Shown piece after piece: positions 17,601 to 27,088 of a DNA stretch of 64,000 bases. The DNA lies in the NCBI RefSeq assembly GCF_900109195.1, contig NZ_FNZG01000001.1, positions 186,001-250,000 on the forward strand. Reading direction: 5' to 3'. The position numbers and the translations under genes are program-made. Below the pieces are notes generated by a model that saw only the letters and a program-made list of their open reading frames with translations, ran no database searches and was not told the DNA's origin. Within the stretch, counting starts at the first letter, position 1, and each line of letters opens with the position of its first letter. Origin of the DNA: Pseudooceanicola nitratireducens (GTDB lineage: Bacteria > Pseudomonadota > Alphaproteobacteria > Rhodobacterales > Rhodobacteraceae).

Positions 17601-17645
17601 GCGCCCTATCCCCGCAGCCGCGCCAGCAGCGCAACCGAAGGATAG
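14640..17645 (+). CDS. dnaE2: Error-prone DNA polymerase DnaE2, C-terminally truncated
   Basis: A C-family polymerase alpha subunit for damage-induced mutagenesis. The PHP domain (LSATSNFTFLTGASHPEEY...), the QGRGSAANSVVCYALGVTS segment, the catalytic PPDIDVDFEHERREEV, GILKVDVLALGMLTCI and the helix-hairpin-helix region (LRLGFRQVKGVGEAEA) are all intact. Similarity ends at HPVAFLRDRLTPG (about 17517). The last 40 or so codons look random, and the usual C-terminal OB-fold domain (roughly 100-150 residues) is absent. The product is 1001 residues, against about 1,080-1,170 in relatives. The stop lies inside the oppositely oriented mltB-type gene. imuA and imuB are not next to it. The ATG at 14640 matches the conserved MFVELSATSNFTFL start. 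Confidence 0.85.
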   Translation: MFVELSATSNFTFLTGASHPEEYMTRAEELGLGAVAIADENSVAGIVRAHQKARDLARAIRERADWDRTHGPMGPLKPGHVAPQPKAPRLIPAARLVLSEGLEMTALPETRIGWARLCRLISRGRLRAPKGQCLLTMDDLFDNGLEALRLVLHPPQALTDPGGAGDWLPRAQRLTRRFAPKMVLALAPAYDGQDEARLTTQALLAERLSLATVVSARPVMHHGRRRKLADVVTAIRTGRRVDALGRDALANGERRLRSESDLRRILGPHADALDRTVQLAQGLTFSLDELRYEYPSEISAGETPSARLARLAHAGLAWRYPHGAPDRVRQMLEHELRLIAKLKYEPYFLTVHDVVAFARSHSILCQGRGSAANSVVCYALGVTSVSPEVGTMVFERFVSEARDEPPDIDVDFEHERREEVIQHIYQRYGRHRAGLCATVIHYRGKRAIREVGRAMGLTEDTIGALSSQLWGFFAADGMADQRMREIGLDPGDPRLMQTMALVHEIEGFPRHLSQHVGGFIMTEGRLDELVPIENATMEDRTVICWDKDDIDTLGILKVDVLALGMLTCIRKAFDLLVRHENTDLTLATIPPEDPRVYDMLCKADTIGVFQVESRAQMNFLPRMRPRCFYDLVIEVAIIRPGPIQGDMVHPYIRRRNGEESVEFPSDELGKVLGKTLGVPLFQEQAMQIAIIGAGFTPEEADRLRRSLATFKKHGNVSEFRTRFMRGMKRNGYDEDFADRCFSQIEGFGSYGFPESHAASFALLVYASSWIKRHHPAVFACALLNSQPMGFYAPAQIVRDAREHGVEVRPVDINASHWDNTLERDGRHLALRLGFRQVKGVGEAEAEWITAARGNGYHSVSDVWRRAGVAPGLVERLAEADAFAPLGLNRRAAIWEAKALRPGAPLPLFEGDMDGEGIVEPAALLPQMTPGEAVVEDFVSMRLSLRAHPVAFLRDRLTPGHARWSRDKSLDANKNSGGRAEGATPPERAPYPRSRASSATEG
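17555..17593 (-). terminator. Probable terminator of the lytic transglycosylase gene
   Basis: Read on the minus strand, a GGCGGG / CCCGCC stem is followed by CGCCCGAATTTTTG. The site falls inside the random-looking tail of dnaE2. Confidence 0.5.
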
Positions 17646-19045
17646 CCATCAGGCGTCAGGCCGACCCGCTGCTGATAACGGCGGATGGCGTCGACCGTGT
17701 TCGGCCCGATCCGCCCGTCGACGCCCTGGGTTGAGAACCCGGCGCGGGTCAGAAGCACCTGCAATTCCTGACGTTCCGCCCGTTTCAGCCCGCGTTCCCC
17801 ATCCGGCCAGGATCCGCGCAGCGGCCCTCCACCAGAGATCCGGTCACCTAGATGACCAACACCAAGCGCGTAGCTGTCCGAATTGTTGTAGCGCTTGATC
17901 ACGTCAAAGTTCTTGAAAACCAGAAAGGCCGGTCCCCGCGCGCCCGAGGGCAGCAGCACCCGCGCAGCCCCATGGTCGCGCAGCGCCTGGCCATCCGCCG
18001 CGCGCAGGCCAAGCCGCGCCCAGTCCGACGGCATCTTCTTTGATCCACCCGCCAGGGCATAGTTGAAAGACGCGGGCAGCGTGACCTCGATCCCCCAGGG
18101 CTGCCCGACGACCCAGCCCATGCGGTTCAGGTAAGCAGCGGTCGAGGCCAGCGCATCCGTCGGATCCTCGCCCCAGATATCGCGGCGGCCATCGCCTTTG
18201 AAATCAACGGCATAAGATTCATACGAGGTGGGCATGAACTGCGTGTGCCCCATGGCCCCGGCCCAGCTTCCGTCCATCCGGTCGGGCGTCGTGTCGCCCT
18301 GCTGCAGGATGCCAAGCGTGGCGATCAGCTGTGCTTCGAAGAATGATCCGCGGCGGCCGTCATAGGCCAACGTGGCAAGCGCCGAGGGCACATGCGTCTT
18401 GCCGCGATACCCGCCGTAATTCGTCTCCATCCCCCAGATCGCCGCGACGATATGACGGTCGACACCATAGCGCCCTTCGATCGCGCGCAGCACCTGCCCG
18501 TACTGCCCGGCCTTTTCGCGCCCGGTGCTGACACGGGTGTCAGATACGGCGCTGGCCAGGTAATCGCCGGTGGACTTGGTGAATTCCGATTGCTTGCGAT
18601 CCAGCTTGATCACCTCGGGGAGATAGCTGACCTGCGCGAAGGTGCGGTCAAAAGTGCTGCCCGAAATGCCCTTGGCCAGGGCGCGGTTGCGGAAGCCATT
18701 GATCCAGGTGCGGAAACCGGCGGGGTCGCTGGCCTCGACATAGGCGACGGTGCGGACGTTTTCCAACACCGGCCGCAGCTTGGGGCGCAGGGAGGCGGCG
18801 CTGCGCGCGGCGCGGACAGGCTGTGCCGTCGTCTCGGAACTCAGGGCTTTCAGGGCCATGGCGGCGATCACCTGGGCATCGGACCGCGCGGGGGAGACCA
18901 ATGTGCCCGGCCGCAGCTGAGGCCGCAGGGACCGATCCCGAAGCTCGGCCGCCGTTGCGGGCACCGACAGAAGCACACCCAAAAGCATGCTCATCGCCAG
19001 ACGCGCATAGCCAGCGCCGGCCGGTTTCACGGGCACATGTTTCAT
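17606..19045 (-). CDS. MltB-family lytic murein transglycosylase with peptidoglycan-binding domain
   Basis: A 479-residue exported enzyme that cleaves the MurNAc-GlcNAc bond. It has a signal peptide (ending near VPATAA), a low-complexity linker, and an SLT_2 domain (about 105-400) with the catalytic Glu in IWGMETNYGG and the signature GAMGHTQFMPTSYE. It ends with a PG_binding_1 domain (LLTRAGFSTQGVDGRIGPNTVDAIRRYQQRVG). The ATG at 19045 follows a GAGGAG ribosome site; the longer open frame is not supported. The last 40 bp overlap the 3' end of dnaE2. Confidence 0.92.
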   Translation of the reverse strand: MKHVPVKPAGAGYARLAMSMLLGVLLSVPATAAELRDRSLRPQLRPGTLVSPARSDAQVIAAMALKALSSETTAQPVRAARSAASLRPKLRPVLENVRTVAYVEASDPAGFRTWINGFRNRALAKGISGSTFDRTFAQVSYLPEVIKLDRKQSEFTKSTGDYLASAVSDTRVSTGREKAGQYGQVLRAIEGRYGVDRHIVAAIWGMETNYGGYRGKTHVPSALATLAYDGRRGSFFEAQLIATLGILQQGDTTPDRMDGSWAGAMGHTQFMPTSYESYAVDFKGDGRRDIWGEDPTDALASTAAYLNRMGWVVGQPWGIEVTLPASFNYALAGGSKKMPSDWARLGLRAADGQALRDHGAARVLLPSGARGPAFLVFKNFDVIKRYNNSDSYALGVGHLGDRISGGGPLRGSWPDGERGLKRAERQELQVLLTRAGFSTQGVDGRIGPNTVDAIRRYQQRVGLTPDGYPSVALLARLRG

Positions 19046-19207
19046 GGGGACTCCTCGCCTGTAAGTGTTATCCCGACTGCTTCTTATTGTTTCCAGACTA
19101 GCGCGATCGGGGCGATTTCGAAAGCATTGTCGCAAGCGCTCGCAAAGGCTTGCCGAAGGATGTGCCCTTGCCGCCACCTGGCCGCGCGCGCCCAAACCCG
19201 TCGCCAT

Positions 19208-21445
19208 CTAGCCCGCCGCCGCTTCGGCCGGGGGGCCGTCACGGGCCTGCACCGTTCGGGCCGCACAGCCGCCACGCCCTGCCGGAGTATGGTCGGCAAC
19301 CGCCGCCAGCACCGCTGCGCGGCGCATCGGCTTGGCTATGAACCCGTCCATGCCGTCGCGCCGCATGTCGGTTTCGCCGTCTTCGGTCACATGGGCAGTG
19401 ACCGCGATGATCGGCGTCCGTGGCAGGCCCAGATCCTGTTCCTGCTGGCGGATCAGGCGGGTCGCTTCGGTGCCGTCCATGCCGGGCATGGAGATGTCCA
19501 TGAAAACCAGATCCGGTTGCAATTGCTGCCATTTTTGCACCGCCTCGGCCCCGTCTTCGGCAAAATGCAGGGTGATCGGAGCCCCGCGCAGCATCTTGGA
19601 TAGAACCAGCCGGTTGGTCGCGTTATCCTCGGCCGCAAGCACGACGGCAGGGGATTTCCCGTGCTCTTCGACAAGGGTCGGAGGTGGCGGAGTAACGGCG
19701 GGCGGCGCAAGATCGGCCAGCATCCGGAACAATTCATGTCGGGGCGTGGGGCGTTGAAGCACACCGGCCAGATGCCTGCGCGCCGGATCCGTCTCGGTCG
19801 AGGCGGTCGAGGAGGTGAGCATCAGGATCGGCACGTTCCGCCCGCCGCCCGCCTGCCCGCCGCCCGCCTGCCCGTCGCGGATCGCCTCGGCCAGCTCCAT
19901 GCCGTCCATCGCGGGCATGTTGTGATCGGTGATGACCAGATCGATGCCGTCGTCCAGAAGGCGCAGGGCCTCGCCCCCCGAGGAGGCGACGACAGGGGTC
20001 GCGCCAAGCGCCTCGACCTGGCGGGCCAGGATGATGCGGTTGATCTCTAGGTCGTCGACGACCAGGACGCGCCGGAATTCCCGTTTCAGAACAGGGGCAT
20101 CCTGCGGGACGGCGCCCGACACCGGAAGCGTCACCTTGAACCCGAAGGAAGACCCGACCCCGACCTCACTGTCGAGCCAGATTTCACCGCCCATCAGCCC
20201 GATCAGGCTTTGCGAAATGGCCAGCCCCAGCCCGGTGCCTTCGAACTTGCGGTTGCGGTCGTCGTCGATCTGACGGAATTCGCCAAAGATCAGGTCCTTC
20301 TTGTCGCTGGCGATGCCGATCCCGGTGTCTTCGACCGTGACGTGAACGCGATACTCCTCGCCCTCGGGAAGACCGACGCAACGCACCAGCACATGCCCTT
20401 CAAGCGTGAATTTCACCGCGTTTCCAATCAGGTTGGTCAGAACCTGCCGTAACCGCCCGGGATCGCCGACAAAGGTCGTCGGCATAAACAGATCGTAGTC
20501 GACCACCAGCTCAAGCCCCTTGTCGCGGGCGGCGGGCTGCAACAGCATCACGACCTCGTGGATGCAGCGTTCCAGATCGAAGGGCTCGGGGTGGAGCTGC
20601 AGTTTCTCGGCCTCGATCTTGGAATAGTCGAGCACGTCATTGATGATGACCAACAGCGCCTCGCCCGAGTTGCGGATGGTGTCGACGTAAAGCCTTTGTT
20701 CCTCGTTCAGGTCGGTGTCGCACAGCAGTTCCGTCATGCCGACGACACCGTTCATCGGCGTGCGGATCTCGTGGCTCATATTGGCGAGGAAGGCGCTTTT
20801 GGCGCGGTTCGCGGCCTCGGCCTTCTGGCGGGCGCGGCGCAGCACCCGTTCGTGGCGCACCGTGTCGGTGATGTTCAGCGCCAGGCAGACGATATCGCCG
20901 TCGCGCCCGCGCTGATCCACCAGCTTGATGAAGACGCCGTTCCACAGCCGCAGGGTGATCGGATCGGACCCCGCGCTTTCCCATCTGTCCATCATCTGCC
21001 GCCGCCAGATCGCCGGAGGCGTGTCGCCAATGTCGACGATCCCTTCTTCGGTCGCCAGTTGCAGCATCCGCACGTAAGAAACGCCCGGGGCGATTTCCTC
21101 AAGCCCGTCAAAGACATCCAGCCAGGCGTCATTGGCGGCGATCATCTCTCCGTCGGCGTTGAAAAAGGCGAAACCGTCGCGGATCGCGCGGATCGAATGC
21201 CACAGCCGGCGTTCGGCAATCTCGATCTTCTGGTTCGCCTCGGACAGGTCCAGGCGCACGCGCTGGTTTTCATCCCGGACATTGGCCACCTCGGCCCGGG
21301 TTTCCACGATTTCTTCGGACAGGGCGCGGGCATGGCGGCCAAGTTTGCGATTGGCCGCATGCAGTTCCGCCTGTTTCTGTTCCAGCAACCGTTCCGCCGC
21401 CAGGCGCGCGCGACGTTCCTCGGTCAGCTTGGTGGCGAGGCTCAT
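19208..21445 (-). CDS. Hybrid sensor histidine kinase with two receiver domains
   Basis: A 745-residue kinase without a clear membrane segment. In order it has an N-terminal coiled coil (about 1-80), a PAS domain (82-195, [19 protein letters not shown]), HisKA with H225 in [10 protein letters not shown], HATPase_c (N342, [15 protein letters not shown]), receiver 1 (458-578) and receiver 2 (600-718). Receiver 2 is complete (E606-D607, D650, K705). Receiver 1 has D507, but the conserved lysine is replaced in VLQRPT, and a duplicated GGGQA spacer (525-534) enlarges one loop. No HPt domain is fused. The partner and signal are unknown. The ATG at 21445 follows a GGGAGA ribosome site. Confidence 0.88.
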   Translation of the reverse strand: MSLATKLTEERRARLAAERLLEQKQAELHAANRKLGRHARALSEEIVETRAEVANVRDENQRVRLDLSEANQKIEIAERRLWHSIRAIRDGFAFFNADGEMIAANDAWLDVFDGLEEIAPGVSYVRMLQLATEEGIVDIGDTPPAIWRRQMMDRWESAGSDPITLRLWNGVFIKLVDQRGRDGDIVCLALNITDTVRHERVLRRARQKAEAANRAKSAFLANMSHEIRTPMNGVVGMTELLCDTDLNEEQRLYVDTIRNSGEALLVIINDVLDYSKIEAEKLQLHPEPFDLERCIHEVVMLLQPAARDKGLELVVDYDLFMPTTFVGDPGRLRQVLTNLIGNAVKFTLEGHVLVRCVGLPEGEEYRVHVTVEDTGIGIASDKKDLIFGEFRQIDDDRNRKFEGTGLGLAISQSLIGLMGGEIWLDSEVGVGSSFGFKVTLPVSGAVPQDAPVLKREFRRVLVVDDLEINRIILARQVEALGATPVVASSGGEALRLLDDGIDLVITDHNMPAMDGMELAEAIRDGQAGGGQAGGGRNVPILMLTSSTASTETDPARRHLAGVLQRPTPRHELFRMLADLAPPAVTPPPPTLVEEHGKSPAVVLAAEDNATNRLVLSKMLRGAPITLHFAEDGAEAVQKWQQLQPDLVFMDISMPGMDGTEATRLIRQQEQDLGLPRTPIIAVTAHVTEDGETDMRRDGMDGFIAKPMRRAAVLAAVADHTPAGRGGCAARTVQARDGPPAEAAAG
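19841..19870. repeat. Perfect 15-bp tandem duplication inside the kinase gene
   Basis: The unit CCCGCCGCCCGCCTG occurs twice head to tail and keeps the reading frame, giving a Gln-Ala-Gly-Gly-Gly repeat in receiver 1. It is likely a slipped-strand duplication. Confidence 0.85.
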
Positions 21446-21613
21446 CCACGCATCTCCCTTCGCCCATTCGGGCCGCTGTCGGGTCAAACATCGCCGATCA
21501 GGGTGAAGAAACCGTTTACGCCGCAAGGGCGTTGCTGCGCCTTTTCGCCGGCGAATCCTTGTATCCGGGAAACCGCCCGTGGCACCCTGCCTGAAAGAGT
21601 AAGGGAGCCCCCC

Positions 21614-24600
21614 ATGTTTCGCCGTCACGCCGCACCGACCCTGTCCATTCTGGGTCTTGTCCTTGGTCTGTCCCTTGGGGTGACGGGCGCGCAGGCGCAG
21701 CAGGATCCGCTGCCCGAACGCCGCATGGTGGTGACGCTGGACCAGGACTTTGTCGGCACCGATCTAAGCCAGATGTTCGACACCACCTTCACCGCCTGTC
21801 GCGCCGCCTGTGAAAGCGACAGCGCCTGCCTTGGCTTCACCTTCAATGCCCGGTCGAATTCCTGTTTCCCCAAGTCCGCGATCACCGGCCAGACCCCCTA
21901 TCAGGGGGCGCAATCGGCGCTTCTGATGCCCTTTCCTGACGCGCTGCGCAGTCAGGCTGCGCAAAGGGCACATGACATTGACTTCATTGAAGAAAACACG
22001 CTGAAGGATGCGCGGATCCTGGCGCGGGATCTGGGCTGGATCCACCCCTCGGGGCAATACCGGGCAGGCGATATGCTGACCGCCGCCCGCCAGCGCGAGG
22101 CGGACGGCAAGCTGCTGGAGGCGATGCGCTGGATGGGCGGCGCGGTCTCGGCCACGGATGCGGCGGATCAATGGGTGGATTACGCCCGGCTTCTGCTGGC
22201 CTCGGCCGAGGCGACGGATCGCAATGCCGCCCGCTACCGCGCCCGCGCGGTTTCGGCCGCGGTGAACGGATACCTGCGGGCCGACAACGCGCCGATCCGC
22301 GCCAATGCGCTGGATCAGCTGGCCCGCGCCTTGGAGGCCGTGAACCGGGGTCGCGACATGATCCCCGCGCTGCGCCTGGCCGACCAGCTGGCCCCGCGCG
22401 AAGACCGCGCCGCCGCGCTGGACCGGGCCGTCGGGCTGTATGGCTTCCGCATCCGCGATCACGAGGTCCTTTCCGATCTGGCCGACCCGCAGGTCTGCGC
22501 CGAGTTCACCGAACCGCTGGTCAAGGCCGGCGTCGACTATGGCGACTATGTCCAGCTGCCCGATCCCACACTCGCGGTCGAATCCGACGTCAATCGTCTG
22601 TGCGTCCGTGGGCTGACCCATGGCGGCCGCGCCACGCTGACCTTCCGCGAAGGCCTGCCCGCCGCCAGCGGAGAGCGCCTGATCAAGGACGTGCCCCTGC
22701 GCGTCTATGTCCGCGACCGCAGCCCGCAGGTGAATTTCGCCGGCCGCGCCTATGTGCTGCCCGCGGCGCAAGAGGCCGCGCTGCCGGTCGAGACGGTGAA
22801 TGCCGATCTGCTGGACCTGACGCTTTATCGCGTGACCGACCGCAACCTGCTGCGCGCGGTGCAGGAACAATACTTTGGCCAGCGCCTGAACCGTTGGGAA
22901 ATGGCCGATTTTACCGCCGAGATCGCGGAAGAGATCTGGCGCGGAGAGGCCGAGACCGCCATGACCCTGAACCGCACCATGACCACGCGCCTGCCCCTGG
23001 GCGAGGTTCTGGCCGGGCAGGAACCGGGGGCCTATGCGCTGGCGGCGAAACTGCCGGGCGAGGATCAGGAAGCGGCCTTTCAGTGGTTCATCCTGACCGA
23101 TCTGGGGCTGACCACGATGCAGGGCAACGACGGTCTGCACGTGGTGCTGCGCGGGCTGGGGGATGCCCAGCCGAAACCGGGCGTGACGGTCGAACTGATC
23201 GGCCGCGCCAACCGGGTTCTGGGGCAGGGCATGACCGACGATCAGGGCTATGTCCGTTTTGATCCGGGCCTGACGCGGGGCACCGACGGGGCTGCGCCTG
23301 CCATGGTGACCGCGCGTCTGGGCGATGATCTGGCGTTTCTGTCGCTGACCGATCCGGCCTTTGACCTGTCGGACCGGGGCGTTGCGGGGCAGGAACCCGC
23401 GCCCCCCGTCGACGTCTTCCTGACCACCGACCGCGGGGCCTATCGCGCGGGTGAAGTCATCCATGTCACCGCCCTGGCGCGCGACGCCCGGACCCGCGCC
23501 ATCCCCGGCCTGCCGATCACGGCGATCCTGACCCGGCCGGACGGAGTGGAATATGCCCGGCTGACCTCGTCCCGCGATCAGGCGGGCGGGCATGTCTTTG
23601 CCCTGCCCCTGGGGCAGACCGTGCCGCGCGGCACCTGGCGGGTGGACATCAAGGCCGACGTCAACGCCCCTGCGCTGGCCAGCGCCCGCGTGCTGGTCGA
23701 AGATTTCCTGCCTGAACGCATCGACGTGACGCTGGACCTGCCCGAAGGCCCGCTGCGCGCGCAGGCCCTGCCGGATCTTGCGCTTCAGGCCGATTACCTC
23801 TTTGGCGCGCCGGGCGCGGGCCTTGCGGTCGAGGGCACGCTGCGCCTGTCGCAGGCGCGCCAGCTGGACAGCCACCCCGGCTATCGCTTTGGCCTTTATG
23901 ATGGCGAAGGCTTTGCCCGCACCACCCGGCTGGACGGCGTGACGGGCGACACCGGCGCGCTGGCGCTGCCCCTGACCCCCGACTTCCCCGAGGTGCCGAC
24001 CGGCACCCCCTATCAACTGCGCGCGACCATCGGCGTCTCGGAAGGCTCGGGCCGTCCGGTGGAACGGCAGATCACCCGCCTTGTCGGCCCCGATGCGCCG
24101 GTGATCGGGATCAAGCCGCTGTTCACCGACAGCGTGGCCGAAGGCGCGACCGCCGCCTTTGACCTGATCGCGCTAAGCCCCGATCTGACCGTGCAGGACA
24201 TGCCCGTCACCTGGCGCGTCAACCGGGTCACGACGCGCTATCAATGGTATCGCCAATACGGCAGCTGGAACTGGGAACCCTATACCACCCGCACCCCCGT
24301 GGCCGAAGGCACTGCCCGCCTGGGCGACACCCCGGTCGAGGTCTCGGTCCCGACCGACTGGGGCCGTTATGAGATCGTGGTCGAGGGCGGCGATGGCGCG
24401 GCCGGTTATGTGGCGTCCTCGGTCGACTTCACATCCGGCTGGTATGCGCCGGCCGATGCCTCCTCGACCCCCGATATGTTGGAGGTCTCGCTCGACAAGC
24501 CGGGCTATGCGCTGAACGACTGGGCGCAGCTGCGCCTTGTGCCGCGCCACGCCGGTACCGCCATCGTCACCGTCCTGTCCGACCGCCTGATCGAGATGAA

Positions 24601-27088
24601 GACCGTCGAGGTGGCCGAGGGCGAGAATATCGTCAACCTTAAGGTGACCGAGGACTGGGGCGCGGGGGCCTATGTCACCGCCTCGGTCATCCGGCCGATG
24701 AAGGCCGAGGCCGGGCAGATGCCGACCCGTGCGCTTGGGCTGGATTATGCCCCCGTTGATCCCGGTGCCAAGGCGCTGGAGGTCATGCTGGATCTGCCCG
24801 ACCAGGCCAATCCGCGCGGGCCGGTCACGGCGCGCGTCAAGGTCGCGGGCCAGGGCAGAGGCCAGGCCTACGTCACCCTGGCCGCCGTCGATGTCGGTAT
24901 CCTGAACCTGACCGGGTTCGACAGCCCCGACCCCAAGGCCCATTACTTTGGCCAGCGGCGGCTGGGCATGGATATCCGCGACCTTTACGGGCGTCTGATT
25001 GACAGCGGGCAGGGGGCCATGGGGCGCGTCCGGTCCGGCGGCGATGCGGGCGGATCCATCGGGTTGCAATCGCCCCCCCCGACCGAGGAGCTGGTGGCCT
25101 ATTTCACCGGCCCCGTCGCCATCGGCCCCGATGGCACGGGTGAGGTCAGCTTTGACCTGCCCGAATTCAACGGCACCGTGCGCTTCATGGCCGTCGCCTG
25201 GACCGACCAGGCCGTGGGATCGGCCGAACGGGACGTGCTGGTGCGCGATCCCGTGGTGCTGACCGCGACCCTGCCGCGCTTCCTGCAACCGGGCGACACC
25301 ACGACGCTGCTGTTGGAGCTGACCCATGCCTTCGGCCCTACGGGCGACACCGCCCTTTCCGTCAGCGCGAAGGGCGTCACGCTGCCCGATCCGGTGCCCG
25401 CGTCGGTCACCTTGGACGAGGGCGCGCGCCAGGTGCTGCGCATCCCCGTCACGGCGGACCTGCCCGGTGACCATGCGATTACCGTCACCCTGACCACGCC
25501 GGGCGGCCAGGCCTTGACCAAGACCCTGACCCTGCCGGTGCGCCGCAACGATCCCGAGGTCTCGGTCACGCAGCGGTTCAATCTTGCGGCGGGGGATACC
25601 TTTACGCTTGATGCCAATCTCTTTGCGGGCATGCGGCCGGGCAGCGGGCAGGCGATGGTTTCCGCCGGGCCGCTGGCACAATTCGACGCGCCGGCGCTTC
25701 TGGCGATGCTGGACCGCTATCCCTATGGCTGCACGGAACAGGTGACATCCACAGCGCTGCCGCTGCTTTACCTGTCCTCGGTGGCCGAGGCGATGGACCT
25801 GGCCGCCCCGGCGGAACTGGACCTGCGCATCGCCCAGTCCATCGACCGGGTGCTGACGCGTCAGGACAGCTCGGGCGCTTTCGGGCTGTGGCAGGCCGGG
25901 TCCGAGGAGCTTTGGCTGGATGCCTATGTCACCGACTTCCTGTCGCGTGCAAAGGCGCAGGGGCATGACGTGCCGGATCTGGCCTTTGGTCAGGCTTTGG
26001 ACAACCTGCGCAACCGGGTGAACTATGCCCCCGATTTCGATGCGCAATCGAACACCGGGGGCGAGGCGCTGGCCTATGCGCTGATGGTCCTCGCGCGCGA
26101 GGGCAAGGCGAACATGGGCGACCTGCGCTATTACGCCGATGTGAAGGGCGATGCTTTCGGCACCCCCCTTGCCGCCGCGCAACTGGGCGCGGCGCTGGCC
26201 ATGTACGGCGATCCGACCCGTGCCGATGCGATGTTTGCCATCGCTGCGCGTCAGCTGGATGCGCGCGCTGCGCAGGACGAGCCGCAGCGCTATCGCGACG
26301 ATTTTGGCACCAACCTGCGGGACGCGGCCGCTGTGCTGACACTTGCGGTTGAATCCGGATCCCAGGCGGTCAATCGTGCCAGCCTGATCGCCAGTATCGC
26401 CGGCGCCGACTTCCCGCTGTCGACGCAGGAAAGCGCCTGGTCCCTGATGGCCGCCCGCGCCCTGATCGACACGCCCGCCACGGGTGGCACAGCCACCCCG
26501 GCGCTGTCGGTCAATGGCGCGCCCGTCACCGGCCCCTTCGTCCGCATGGTCGAGGCACAGGCGCTGACATCGCTGGCCATCCGCAACACCAGAGGGGCCG
26601 ACACGACGCTGACCCTGACCACCCTTGGCGTGCCTGAAATCCCGGTGGCACAGGGCGGATACGGCTATGCGATCCAGCGCGACTATTACACCCTGGAGGG
26701 CACGCCCGCCGATCCCGCCCAGGTGCCGCAGGGCACGCGGCTGGTCACCGTGCTGACAGTGCAGCCGTTCGAGGACACCGGTGCCAGGCTGATGATCAGC
26801 GATCCGCTGCCGGCGGGGTTCGAGATCGACAACCCCAATCTTCTGCGCCAGGGCGACATCCGCGCGCTGGACTGGCTGAAGACGGTTGATGTGAGCCATA
26901 GCGAAGCCCGGTCCGACCGCTTCCTGACCGCGCTCGACTGGCGCTCGGATCAGGCGTTCCGGCTGGCCTATATCGTGCGCGCGATCTCTCCGGGCAGCTA
27001 TCACCACCCGGCGGCCACGGTCGAAGACATGTACCGCCCGCGCTACCGCGCCCGCACCGCCGCCGGGCGTGTGACGGTCGTGGAATGA
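21614..27088 (+). CDS. Bacterial alpha-2-macroglobulin with N-terminal PAN/Apple domain
   Basis: A very large exported protein of 1824 residues that is expected to trap proteases in the periplasm. It has a type I signal peptide (VTGAQA cleavage) and lacks the lipobox seen in E. coli YfhM. Residues about 40-100 look like a Cys-rich PAN/Apple domain (FTACRAACESDSACLGFTFN). A run of MG domains and the bait region follow. The thioester motif is C-T-E-Q at 1373-1376 in YPYGCTEQVTST, inside the TED domain. The last 150 residues are beta-rich and receptor-like (DPLPAGFEIDNPNL). It overlaps pbpC by four bases, the classic yfhM-pbpC pairing. Confidence 0.92.
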   Translation: MFRRHAAPTLSILGLVLGLSLGVTGAQAQQDPLPERRMVVTLDQDFVGTDLSQMFDTTFTACRAACESDSACLGFTFNARSNSCFPKSAITGQTPYQGAQSALLMPFPDALRSQAAQRAHDIDFIEENTLKDARILARDLGWIHPSGQYRAGDMLTAARQREADGKLLEAMRWMGGAVSATDAADQWVDYARLLLASAEATDRNAARYRARAVSAAVNGYLRADNAPIRANALDQLARALEAVNRGRDMIPALRLADQLAPREDRAAALDRAVGLYGFRIRDHEVLSDLADPQVCAEFTEPLVKAGVDYGDYVQLPDPTLAVESDVNRLCVRGLTHGGRATLTFREGLPAASGERLIKDVPLRVYVRDRSPQVNFAGRAYVLPAAQEAALPVETVNADLLDLTLYRVTDRNLLRAVQEQYFGQRLNRWEMADFTAEIAEEIWRGEAETAMTLNRTMTTRLPLGEVLAGQEPGAYALAAKLPGEDQEAAFQWFILTDLGLTTMQGNDGLHVVLRGLGDAQPKPGVTVELIGRANRVLGQGMTDDQGYVRFDPGLTRGTDGAAPAMVTARLGDDLAFLSLTDPAFDLSDRGVAGQEPAPPVDVFLTTDRGAYRAGEVIHVTALARDARTRAIPGLPITAILTRPDGVEYARLTSSRDQAGGHVFALPLGQTVPRGTWRVDIKADVNAPALASARVLVEDFLPERIDVTLDLPEGPLRAQALPDLALQADYLFGAPGAGLAVEGTLRLSQARQLDSHPGYRFGLYDGEGFARTTRLDGVTGDTGALALPLTPDFPEVPTGTPYQLRATIGVSEGSGRPVERQITRLVGPDAPVIGIKPLFTDSVAEGATAAFDLIALSPDLTVQDMPVTWRVNRVTTRYQWYRQYGSWNWEPYTTRTPVAEGTARLGDTPVEVSVPTDWGRYEIVVEGGDGAAGYVASSVDFTSGWYAPADASSTPDMLEVSLDKPGYALNDWAQLRLVPRHAGTAIVTVLSDRLIEMKTVEVAEGENIVNLKVTEDWGAGAYVTASVIRPMKAEAGQMPTRALGLDYAPVDPGAKALEVMLDLPDQANPRGPVTARVKVAGQGRGQAYVTLAAVDVGILNLTGFDSPDPKAHYFGQRRLGMDIRDLYGRLIDSGQGAMGRVRSGGDAGGSIGLQSPPPTEELVAYFTGPVAIGPDGTGEVSFDLPEFNGTVRFMAVAWTDQAVGSAERDVLVRDPVVLTATLPRFLQPGDTTTLLLELTHAFGPTGDTALSVSAKGVTLPDPVPASVTLDEGARQVLRIPVTADLPGDHAITVTLTTPGGQALTKTLTLPVRRNDPEVSVTQRFNLAAGDTFTLDANLFAGMRPGSGQAMVSAGPLAQFDAPALLAMLDRYPYGCTEQVTSTALPLLYLSSVAEAMDLAAPAELDLRIAQSIDRVLTRQDSSGAFGLWQAGSEELWLDAYVTDFLSRAKAQGHDVPDLAFGQALDNLRNRVNYAPDFDAQSNTGGEALAYALMVLAREGKANMGDLRYYADVKGDAFGTPLAAAQLGAALAMYGDPTRADAMFAIAARQLDARAAQDEPQRYRDDFGTNLRDAAAVLTLAVESGSQAVNRASLIASIAGADFPLSTQESAWSLMAARALIDTPATGGTATPALSVNGAPVTGPFVRMVEAQALTSLAIRNTRGADTTLTLTTLGVPEIPVAQGGYGYAIQRDYYTLEGTPADPAQVPQGTRLVTVLTVQPFEDTGARLMISDPLPAGFEIDNPNLLRQGDIRALDWLKTVDVSHSEARSDRFLTALDWRSDQAFRLAYIVRAISPGSYHHPAATVEDMYRPRYRARTAAGRVTVVE

